A stretch of DNA of 64,000 nucleotides, from positions 39,887,917 through 39,951,916 of the forward strand of contig OY829544.1 of the NCBI GenBank assembly GCA_963691705.1. Direction: 5' to 3'. Shown piece by piece: positions 55,410-64,000 of this stretch. Made by a program: the position numbers and the translations under genes. Numbering within the stretch: the stretch's first letter is position 1; every line of letters starts with the position of its first letter. This DNA comes from Viola odorata (Eukaryota > Streptophyta > Magnoliopsida > Malpighiales > Violaceae). The notes beneath the pieces are model-generated. The model made no database searches, had not been told where the DNA came from, and saw nothing but the letters and a program-made list of their open reading frames with translations.

Positions 55410-56715
55410 CAAGGTAAGACTTGCTTTCCCTTTACACCATCTATTTAGTGTTGTGATAGGTCACGTCCCCACATACACCTTGTCATTTAAATGTTGTGTC
55501 TGGTCACGTCCGCACATGTCGCCTGTTAAGCGTTGTGAAGGGTCACGTCCCCACATCGTGTTTTTAATATTATTTCTGGTCACATCCGCACACGCCGTCT
55601 GTTAAGCATTGTTAAGGGTCACGTCCCCACATCGTGTCATTTAAAAGTGTGTCTAGTCACGTCCGCACACGTCGTCTGTTAAGCATTGTGAAGGGTCACG
55701 TCCCCACCTCGTGTCATTTAAAAGTGTGTCTGGTCATGTCCGCACACGTCGTCTGTTAAGCATTGTGAAGGGTCACGTCCCCACCTCGTGTCCTTTAAAA
55801 GTGTGTCTGGTCACGTCTGCACACGTCGTCTGTTAAGCATTGTGAAGGGTCACGTCCCCACATCGTGTCATTTAAAAGTGTGTCTGGTCACGTCCACACA
55901 CATCGTCTATTAAGCGTTGTGAAGGGTCACGTCCCCACCTCGTGTCCTTTAAAAGTGTGTCTGGTCACATCCGCACACGTCGTCTGTTAGGTGTTGTGAA
56001 GGGTCACGTCCCCACATCGTGTCATTTAAAAGTGTCTAGTCACGTCCGCACACGTCGTCTGTTAAGTGTTGTGAATGGTCACGTCCCCACATCGTGTCAT
56101 TTAAAAGTGTGTCTGGTCACGTCCACACACGTCGTCTGTTAAGCGTTGTGAAGGGTCACGTCCCCACATCGTGTTTTTAATGTTGTGTCTGGTCACGTCC
56201 GCACACGTCGTTTGTTAAGTGTTGTGAAGGGTCACGTCCCCACATCGTGTCATTTAAAAGTGTGTCTGGTCACGTTCGCACACGTCGTCTGTTAAGCGTT
56301 GTGAAGGGTCACGTCCCCACCTCATGTCATTTAAATGTTGTGTCTGGTCACGTCCGCGCATGTCGTCTATTAAGCGTTGTGAAGGGTCACGTCCCCACAT
56401 CGTGTTTTTAATGTTGTGTCTGGTCAGGTCCGCACATGTCGTCTGTTAAGCGTTGTGAAGGGTCACGTCCCCACATCGTGTTTTTAATGCTGTGTCTGGT
56501 CACGTCCGCACATGTCGTCTGTTAAGCGTGTGAAGGGTCACGTCCCCACATCGTGTTTTAAATGTTGTGTCTGGTCACGTCCCACATGTCGTCTGTTAAG
56601 CGTTGTGAAGGGTCACATCCCCACATCGTGTTGTTTAGTGTTGTGGTTGGTCACGTCCCCACATACACCCTGTCTTTTGATGTTGTGTCAGGTCACGTCC
56701 CCACACCATATCTTG
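55410..56715. repeat. ~77-bp tandem repeat, about 15-17 units (Ogre-C)
   Basis: GGGTCACGTCCCCAC recurs at 55541, 55617, 55694, 55771, 55848, 55925, 56002 and onward. Each unit also has GGTCACGTCCGCACACGTCG, so ACGT cores are very dense in otherwise AT-rich DNA. Confidence 0.92.
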
Positions 56716-56864
56716 AAAATTCGTAAACAGTCACCCCGAATATCAAATCAACATCAGAGCGAAGGTATGTTACCGTCAATCAATATCCGAGCGAAGGTAC
56801 GTTACAACTCTCATTTACATAATTCTACATTTCTGCATAATAAATACGCCTCCTTGAGTGACTA

Positions 56865-57220
56865 TACTGTCAGCACCAGCGTCCGGAGAGCGATAGCCTC
56901 GCACGGGCGTGTGGTTACATTTTCAGCACCAGCGTCCGGAGAGCGATAGCCTCGCACGGTCGTGTAGTTACATTTTCAGCACCAGCGTCCGGAGAGCGAT
57001 AGCCTCACACGGTCGTGTAGTAACATTTTCCATCAACGTTCGGAGAGCGATAGCCTCGCACGAACCTACATCAACATTTTCCATCAACGTTCGAAGAGCG
57101 ATAGCCTCGCACGAACCCACATCAAAGTTTCCCATGACAGCGTCCGAAGAGCGATAGCCTCGCACGAACATGCAGTCTCATTTTTCATACCAGCATCTAG
57201 CAATGCGATAGCCTCGCCCA
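56865..57220. repeat. 52-53-bp tandem repeat, 7 units (Ogre-C)
   Basis: GAGCGATAGCCTCGCACG recurs at about 56890, 56943, 56996, 57047, 57099, 57151 and 57205. Confidence 0.9.
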
Positions 57221-57234
57221 TACTAGAATTTAAA

Positions 57235-59075
57235 GCATACCTCCTCCCAAAGTGACATCAATGATTATCTCCTCCAAGAGCGACAACATCAAAATTATCT
57301 CATCAGACTGACACCGAATATATCTCCTCCCAAAGTGACATCTACGATGTATCTCCTCCCAAAGTGACATCTACGATGTATCTCCTCCCAGAGTGATATC
57401 AATAATTATCTCCTCCTAGAGTGACCTCTATGACTTATCTCCTCCCAGAATGATATCATCAAATTATATCTCCTCCCAGAGCGACATAAAAAATATCTCC
57501 TCCTAGAGTGACATCTACGATATATCTCCTCCTAGAGTGATATCAACGAATGGCATCATCAAATTATATCTCCTCTCAGAGTGACGTCAACGACTTATCT
57601 CCTCCCAGAGTGACATCAACATATACCTCCTCCCAAAGTGACATCTGCGATATATCTCCTCCCGGAGTGATATCAACGAATGACATCAACAAATATCTCC
57701 TCCTAAAGTGACATCAACAATCTATCTCCTCCCAGAGTGACATCAATAATCTATCTCCTCCTAGAGTGACATCCACAAATCTATTCCTCCCAGAGTGACA
57801 GCATCAATTTCCTCATCACCAAATAACACCCTCAAAAACAATTACCTCCTCCTAGAGTGACATCTACGATATATCTCCTCCCAGAGTGACATCTACGACT
57901 TATCTCCTCCTAGAGCGACATCAACAACTACCTCCTCCCAGAGTGACATCTACGACTTACCTCCTCCCAGAGTGACATCACCGATTACCTCCTCCCAGAG
58001 TGACATCAAAAATATCTCCTCCCAGTGACATCAAATTATCCCATCAAATTGACATCAAAAAATATATATATATCTCCTCCCAGAGTGACATCAAATTATC
58101 TCCTCCCACAGTGACATCTACAACAATACCTCCTCCCAGAGTGACATCTACAACAATATCTCCTCCCAGAGTGACATCAACTTACCTCCTCCCAGAGTGA
58201 CATCAAAAATATCTCCTCCTAGAGTGACATCAACAAACTTACCTCCTCCTAGAGTGACATCCACGAACTATCCTCCCAGAGTGACATCAACCAACTATCT
58301 CCTCCCAGAGTGACATCAATGAATAACATCATCAAAACTATCTCCTCCCAGAGTGACATCAACGACTAACATCATCAAAACTATCTCCTCCCAGAGCGAC
58401 ATCAACCAACTATCTCCTCCCAGAGTGACATCAACGGATAACGTCATCAAAACAACCTCCTCCTAGAGTGACATCAACAAACTTACCTCCTCCTAGAGTG
58501 ACATCCACGAACTATCCTCCCAGAGTGACATCATCAAAAATACCTCCTCCCAGAGTGACATCAACGAACTGACCTCCTCCTAGTGTGACATCCATGAACT
58601 ATCCTCCCAGAGTGACATCATCAAAACTATCTCCTCCCAGAGCGACATCAACCAACTATCTCCTCCCAGAGTGACATCAACGAATAACGTCATCAAAACT
58701 ATCCCCTCCCAGAGTGACATCAACGAACTTACCTCCTCCTAGAGTGACATCCACGAACTATCCTCCCAGAGTGACGTCATCAAAACTACCTCCTCCCAAA
58801 GTGACAGCAAAAAACTACCTCCTCCCAGAGTGACAGCAACAATCCATATCCTCCCAGAGTGACAGCAACAATCTATCTCCTCCCAGAGTGAAATTATCAA
58901 ATTATATCTCCTCCCAGAGTGACATCGAAAAATCTTCCTCCCGGAGTGACATCAAATTATCCCGTCAGATTGACATCAACGACTTATCTCCTCCCAGAGT
59001 GACATCAACAAACTTACCTCCTCCCAGAGTGACGTCAACAAACTTACCTCCTCCCAGAGTGACATCATCACGGTG
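57235..59075. repeat. ~30-bp minisatellite, about 60 units (Ogre-C)
   Basis: Units on CTCCTCCCAGAGTGACATC with variable 6-20-bp AT-rich tails. It ends about 100 bp before the polypurine tract, the hypervariable 3' UTR position known for Ogre/Tat elements. Confidence 0.92.
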
Positions 59076-59161
59076 AGATCGAGGTAAGACCTGTTGTGTC
59101 GCCAAAATTTGGATATATGGGCGCAACCGTCTTTATTGCTTATCAAATACTTCAATAAGAC

Positions 59162-59178
59162 AGTAAAGAGGGGGCAGT
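59162..59178 (+). other. Polypurine tract of Ogre-C
   Basis: AGTAAAGAGGGGGCAGT immediately before the 3' LTR start TGTTGATACC at 59179. Confidence 0.8.
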
Positions 59179-60509
59179 TGTTGATACCCGAATTTTGACG
59201 CCATTTTTAATTAAATTTAGCATTTCCTTCATTTTACTCAACTTATTGTCATTTTTTATTAACTTACTGCCTTTAGCATTTTTAAAATTCTCATCGCATT
59301 TTATCATCGTCAGCGTTCAAAATCGCATTTTTAATTTTTCGTCACGTATTTTCATTATTATTATCATTAATATTTTCGGCCTTAAAAATTATATTTTTAA
59401 TTATCCGTTAGTCGTTTGCTAGTTATTTCTTCGTTTTAGGTCATCGCATGAAATTTAGGATTTTTAGTATTTTATCGCATTTTTTAGCTTTTTTATTTTT
59501 TATTATTATTTTGGTTCGAGCTTTTATTGGACCCGAGAAAGTTCACTCGGACAATAGCTCAAACTCAGAATGTTTTCCATCAACTAGTACCTACTCTTTT
59601 TTCCATTCACGCCGACCAACAGCGTTTCACGTAATTTTCGTCATAACATCATTTATTTTTCGTCCGAACATTTCATGTTTTCGAACGAGAAAATAAACAC
59701 GTTAAATGAAAAATTCTCGTCATTCGCTGTATACGGTTAAACTCGCCTTATTTTTCTCTACGCACTGGCACTTTCGGCTCAAAAATTCAGAACGTTTGTT
59801 CACGAAAATGGCTCGAGGCCATTTAAATAGACTTAAAGGGACTTTTTATCATAACTGTTGATCTGGTTGACCAAGGAAAGTCAACCAAATCAACGCTTAA
59901 CAAATTAAAGGGCATGGTGCGCATGCACCGTGGAAGCGACGAGGCAGCGGAGCAAGCCACCGAGCTGCTCGCTCCCGTCGCTTCCTGTCACTTCCAGCCA
60001 TCACCACGCGCAGCCATCGCGTCCTCCTGTCCACGCGTTCACAGCCTATAAAAAGGCCCCTCCCTTCACCATTTCAAGCCACGAATTCACACCCAAGTAA
60101 GCCTTGCTTCTTCTTCCTTGATAGATTGCTCATTTCGAGTGATAATCACCACTAGTTCAAGCTTTCCAGTAAGCTTTCTTTTTCAAGTTTTTCTTTAGTT
60201 TTCATGCGCTTTTCTTTCTTTAATTATTTAAATGTGTTTTTTATCAAATAAATTGCTTGTTTTTACGCCAATAATTCATATGCATGCTGTAGATTAAATG
60301 CATGCTTTTAATTTGCTAAATCGTTAGATAAATCGTACGAATTAATTAGTTTTCGGTAATTAACATTTTCATCATTTTTTTCAAAATTAAACTCGATACG
60401 GTTAAACCGAGAATCGAGGTTTATACGGTCGGGAAGCCGTCGAGGAGACGAGCGTCTCAATACGTAGGTTTTCTAAAACGGCCACCTGTGGCCGGAGCTT
60501 GGTCGCCGG
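59179..60509 (+). repeat. Ogre-C 3' LTR, truncated
   Basis: Collinear with 48671-50060; TATA at 60047. It lacks about 59 bp present in the 5' LTR near 49510-49570, and the W-box hairpin arms have acquired mismatches. Cut at 60509 by a chromovirus LTR; GCCGG (60505-60509) is the expected target duplication. Confidence 0.88.
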
Positions 60510-61135
60510 TGATACGGGTTTGCTGTCTAGGGCAAGACGGGCATCCATCATCTAGGGCAAGACTGGCGTCCATTGTCTAGGGCAAGACTAGCGTCCTATC
60601 CGTCTATGCCAAGATGTGCGTCTAGGCCAAGCCTTCCGTCTAGGCCAAGTCGTCCGTCTAGGCCAAGTTGTATGCCCGCGCCCAAGCCTCTCCAACGTTC
60701 AACCCATGTCGTTCAAGCCCAAGCATGAAGACCTTATGTCTTACGGGTATTTAGGGGTTTTCCCCATGTAATAACCTAGTAGTATAAATAGTGGACAATA
60801 GGTTCATTTTAGACTTGTCTTTGTTTTTGTTGAGTTATCTCCTAACCAATACCAAACTTTAGCTTAGTTAAATGGGGTTCTTAAAACCTCCCCTTCTTCT
60901 CCTCTTGGATTAGAGATCCTTGTATGCTTGTGGTAAGGTTGTCTAGGAATCATCCCTAGAAGGGTTTACCGTGTATGCAAGTTTATTTATTGTTTATACA
61001 TCAAAACACCTTCATCTGCATCCATTTATCCGCTGCACCTATTCCGCAATCTCCTTGCGGTGTTATCCTCTCCATCAATCTCCATCCAATTGACGATCCA
61101 ACCTCCCAAAGAGGACTAGATCCGTGTAAAGGCTC
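60510..61135 (+). mobile_element. Chromovirus-like LTR, truncated on the right by Tat-3
   Basis: Starts TGATACGGG and matches the chromo-1/chromo-2 LTRs from CCCATGTAATAACC onward (TATAAATA 60783-60790, TTAGAGATCCTTG, AGGACTAGATCC). The first 160 bp carry about seven 22-27-bp units of GTCTAGGGCAAGAC type. Internal region not in the window. Confidence 0.75.
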
Positions 61136-61612
61136 TGTTAAGATTTAATTTCTTATACGATCGGGATGATGACTTCTGTTGGTCGGAGTTGCTGTAGGTG
61201 TCGTCGAACTCACCTGCAAGGCGCCGGAGGGGGGGCTCCGGCATAGACACTCCGATGCTTAAGTCAGTAAGTGGTTCAAAAATGGCAGAGGTTCTAGTAA
61301 GCAATTTTCGGCTTACCTTTTGTTTTAAACTAAGGGAGTATTTATAGGTCGCTGGGGGCGATACCTTATGGTGACGTCAGGGCGATACCTCTGAAGAGGG
61401 TTCCGCGAGTGATACCTCCATGGATACCTGGGACGGGATGATGTCGTGCGTGCAGAGACGCGTGAGTCCTCTCCCCCGCTGATGTCGACCATCCCAGGAA
61501 ACACCTTCCAGTCTGGAGCCGACGACTCAAATGTCCGATAGAGCTACAGGATTCCGCCTTCGGCAAAGTCATAATTACCGTAACGCCCCTAGGAGTGTCA
61601 TAATTGTTATCA
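61136..61612 (-). repeat. Tat-3 LTR
   Basis: 477 bp, shorter than the Tat-1 LTRs. It shares the GCGCCGGAGGGGG hairpin block, ACACTCCGATGCTTAAGTC and the terminal ATTGTTATCA, and is otherwise diverged. Confidence 0.78.
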
Positions 61613-62432
61613 TAAACCCAACTGAAAACGAGCCCGAGTGTTTACCAAGGGCTATCGCTCTCTGCTCGTATCGGGGAACTCTCATCCAATAAGTAGGGGA
61701 GTGTATCCTTGCCCTTAAGAGATTATCCTGCGTGGGGCGTCCAGGAGTAGGCTGATGGACTCTTGTCAATGTTACGCCGCCGAGGAGTCATTTTGGTTCT
61801 GGCGATATCAGCTCAATCTAGTCCTGACGTGGGCTAAGATGTTATGTCCGTTTGACCTATTAGGAGATGTCGATCCTGGTCGTTCATCGTTGATATCACC
61901 ACTAGTAGTAAAATGGGGCCGTGCGGATAGATTGTTCTAGAGCGAGGATTTGCTGTCCTCCTGGAATGGGCCGCTAGCGGGTCGCTTTGTACCTCGAGCG
62001 GGCTGCAAAGAGGTAAGATGGGCAAAGATTACGGAGATTTGTTAGGAAGTATGTCACTTACAGAGGATCTCTCAGGAGCGAACAGGTCATTTTCTTCCTC
62101 TTGGGGAGCCAACGATATTAACGCGGCTTCACACCATGGGCTATCCACAATTTGAGCAGCTTTACACCACCAGATACCGGTGATATTGGCGCGGTTTTAC
62201 GCTGTTCATAGCCACCTACCATATCGTCGCGGTTTTATACTGTGGATACCTTATTTTGAAAGGATTTCCGCCATGGCTACCCGTAATATCATGCTCCTCT
62301 CGAATACCGACATTCTTAGCGGCCCGTCGTCGTCTATCCTTGTTTCCGCATCAGGTCTGACGGTCTTTAAGGGTAACGGGATGGCACGTCTTTTGAGGAC
62401 TTCCTTCTTCAAAAGGCCCATTTCTCGGATCC
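61613..62432 (+). other. Spacer between the Tat-3 LTR and antisense ORF 1
   Basis: No gene. About 0.8 kb, versus 0.2 kb in Tat-1. A short degenerate repeat around CGCGGTTTTAYACTGT-type sequence lies at 62110-62250. Confidence 0.45.
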
Positions 62433-62438
62433 TATAAA
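62433..62438 (+). promoter_or_regulatory. TATA box of antisense gene 1 (Tat-3)
   Basis: CCTATAAATC, 62 bp before the ATG at 62495; same context and spacing as in Tat-1. Confidence 0.55.
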
Positions 62439-62494
62439 TCTGAGGGCCTTCTTCACCCAAGTCCATCTCATTTTCTCCTTTCTTAATCTGCGTT

Positions 62495-62872
62495 ATGGAT
62501 CATTTGACCAAAAAAATTCTCCTTTTCAAAGGCCACACTCTCAAGAATCTCAACGATGGTGACGTCGGGTTCCTGGAGAACATGCTGGTCAAGACCTCTG
62601 AGGATATCCTGGAGCTACAAGGGATGCTGAACCCACTCCATTCCAGGCTGGGAGCCACGTATCTGGAGGATTTCAGTCCTTTAGAGAGCGTGTCGAGGTT
62701 GGCCACCTCCATCACTCGGATTCAGGTGGTGATCGCCATGCTGCAGTAGCGCAAGGACATGCTGGGGTGCTGCTTGAAGGGAATGAGGGTCACCTCTGCT
62801 GACCTGACTCTGGTCATGGACTCTCTGAGAGACATTCCCGAAGTGCCCGAGGACGCTGGCTCTGATGCCTGA
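62495..62872 (+). pseudogene. Tat-3 antisense ORF 1, one in-frame stop
   Basis: Homologue of 4011-4394, starting MDHLTKKILLFKGHTLKNL. The frame has TAG at 62747-62749, where Tat-1 reads His, and continues in frame (KDMLGCCLKGMRVTSADL) to a TGA at 62870. Apart from this stop no frameshift is seen. AATAAA follows at 62946-62951. Substitutions against Tat-1 look largely conservative, suggesting past selection on the protein. Confidence 0.6.
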
Positions 62873-63342
62873 TGGCGGTGACTCCCTTTGAGCCTTTTTT
62901 CTTTTCCCTTAGTTATGCGGCTGTACCTTTCGGCCATTAGGCCATAATAAATAAACTGTTTTCGTTGCGCCCTTAATCACTATTCTTCTTCTTTAATGCA
63001 TCCTTTGTCTTTTTTTCGATTGGAGGCATTCTCAGCCCAACTGAAAATGAGTCAGTCACTGGACGGTTTCCTCGCTAACCGTTCTGCATTAATTCTGCGT
63101 CGCCGCCTCCTTGTTCGCCGATTGGGCTAATTTTTTAGTTTTCCTCGATCTGGGGGAGATTTCAACAGGCGTGGCTGTAAATCCAGATTTGTACTCGAGG
63201 TTGTACACGTGTCAATCCTCAAAAGTCGTGTTGGAAGATCAAAAAGCTTTTCCCCCTCTTTTGGCTATTTAATGGGATCCTTTCCCTCCTTTCTGTTCAT
63301 CTTCTTGTTTATTTTTCCTCTTGGCAGATCGTCTGTGATCTC

Positions 63343-63762
63343 ATGGCTGACTCTTATTTTTTAGATACTACGGCGCGGGATTCTCCGCTAACTCCTCCGA
63401 CTTCGCCGAATTCAGACAATCCTCCTCCGTCGCCTCCGTGGAGGTCGTTCGTTCGCCAGCGGGGACGCAAGAGGCAGAGGAAAAATGCCTCAAAGGTGTC
63501 TGCACCGCCTTTCAAGTATCATGCCCCTTCTGCTGAAAAGGGGGATGAACCCTCTCTTCCTCCCCGTGTCTTGCCAAAAATAGCTCTCCCCTCCGTGAGC
63601 GCTGAAACGGCGATGTCGACCACAAAAGAGGAGCCCGACCGATCGCTGATATACGTAGGAAAGAGGAATGAAGAGCCCTTCCCTCCCGTTAGCAGGGAGC
63701 CATCGCTCTCGGATGATGATGTAGTTTATTGCTATGGTATCTCTTGGTCTGAGGGCGATTAG
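63343..63762 (+). CDS. Tat-3 antisense ORF 2
   Basis: 139 aa starting MADSYFLDTTARDSPLTPP, homologous to 4895-5245 of Tat-1. It has the PLTPPTSPN motif, a basic RQRGRKRQRK segment (possible nuclear localisation signal), and an acidic C terminus. The start is a well-placed ATG about 75 bp after a TATA-like CTATTTAATG (63265). Function unknown. Confidence 0.55.
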   Translation: MADSYFLDTTARDSPLTPPTSPNSDNPPPSPPWRSFVRQRGRKRQRKNASKVSAPPFKYHAPSAEKGDEPSLPPRVLPKIALPSVSAETAMSTTKEEPDRSLIYVGKRNEEPFPPVSREPSLSDDDVVYCYGISWSEGD

Positions 63763-64000
63763 TTTAGCATGTCTCGTTTCTTTGTAGATGCCGTATGGCT
63801 TTCCGAAAATGAATAAGATAACCTTCCCTTTTCTTTTTTTCCCCTATCGCCTTTCTAACTCATTTCTTCGAATGTCAAGGGTTATCGCAGAGGGAGATCA
63901 GTGGCTGAGTGCAACTGTCTTTGGATTTCTAGTCAATAACCGTCTTCTCTGAAAGACATAAATGACTGTCCACGCGTCTCTTTCTGCTCCGCACGTGTTT
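63763..64000 (+). other. Window edge inside Tat-3
   Basis: Non-coding. AATGAATAAG near 63809 could serve as a poly(A) signal for ORF 2. By analogy with Tat-1, the Transposase_28-like ORF would start beyond the edge. Confidence 0.35.

Larger units (their letters stand above)
48671..60509 (+). mobile_element. Ogre-C: Ogre/Tat-like non-autonomous element (LARD-like)
   Basis: 5' LTR 48671-51664, primer site, 7.5 kb of non-coding internal DNA mostly made of tandem repeats, polypurine tract, and 3' LTR 59179-60509 truncated by another insertion. The internal DNA is homologous in reverse to Ogre-B, but gag has been lost completely. It inserted 10 bp inside the Ogre-B 5' LTR, in opposite orientation. 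Confidence 0.82.
61136..64000 (-). mobile_element. Tat-3: left end of a third Tat element
   Basis: LTR 61136-61612 (TGTTAAG to TTATCA) followed by the same internal start as Tat-1 (CCCGAGTGTTTACCAAGGGCT). Antisense ORFs 1 and 2 are present in the same order. GGCTC (61131-61135) is the expected target duplication. By analogy this is the 3' end of a minus-strand element extending beyond the window. Confidence 0.8.

Noticed and set aside
55942..56949. Frames of 66 and 145 aa with repeated GHVPTS and VTS motifs
   Set aside because: Translations of the 77-bp and 52-bp tandem repeats.
57235..59075. CRISPR-like look of regularly spaced short repeats
   Set aside because: Repeat and spacers are both degenerate, spacers are AT-rich fragments of the same theme, no cas genes, and the setting is a plant retrotransposon.
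1..64000. Host genes, tRNA genes or organelle insertions
   Set aside because: Nearly every stretch is assigned to a transposon layer or satellite; I recognised no tRNA cloverleaf, rRNA or plastid/mitochondrial coding sequence. Weak or very short genes could be missed without a search.

Overview
This 64 kb window is nuclear DNA of a flowering plant, probably a eudicot. It contains only Ty3/Gypsy LTR retrotransposons and the tandem repeats they carry or landed in. Athila, Tat/Retand-like, Ogre-like and chromovirus-like elements are all present, which is typical of pericentromeric or other heterochromatic DNA in a large plant genome. I see no host protein gene, no tRNA or rRNA gene, and nothing bacterial.

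The window reads as a stratigraphy around about 670 bp of a ~110 bp satellite (36255-36923). Leftward, the satellite carries an old Athila element (Athila-2, only its 3' UTR and 3' LTR left, 33561-36254). Athila-2 carries X, a coding-free chromovirus-like element (18160-18700 to 33560). X carries a young complete Athila (Athila-1, 19477-31901, target duplication ATCTT, two 1462-bp LTRs with 8 differences by eye). X's left LTR also carries chromo-1, a chromovirus-like gag-protease element (538-3215 and 18016-18159). Chromo-1's 3' LTR carries a complete minus-strand Tat element (Tat-1, 3216-18015), and its gag end is cut by the LTR of a second Tat element (1-537). Rightward, the satellite carries chromo-2 (36924-38141, minus). 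Chromo-2 carries Ogre-B (38142-48670, minus), then Ogre-C (48671-60509, plus), then a chromovirus LTR (60510-61135), then Tat-3 (61136 to the window edge).

Coding content. Athila-1 has gag, protease, RT, RNase H, integrase and an Athila ORF-1/env-like frame with no frameshift seen but seven in-frame stops. Tat-1 has gag, protease, RT, two RNase H regions and a broken integrase on the minus strand. On the opposite strand, between integrase and 3' LTR, it has a cluster of additional antisense genes; the first two recur in Tat-3, and the first has a conserved TATA box and poly(A) signal. Ogre-B keeps a decayed gag. Ogre-C, X and the chromovirus remnants lack RT and integrase and could only have moved in trans.

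The most unusual signals are (1) an imperfect palindrome scattered about every kilobase through Athila-1, in LTRs and reading frames, with compensatory changes between arms, and a different palindrome in Athila-2; (2) the antisense genes of Tat, apparently with their own promoters; (3) conserved 3' UTR hairpins in both Athila elements; and (4) large minisatellite arrays filling the two head-to-head Ogre elements. All family assignments come from motifs read by eye; no database search was run.
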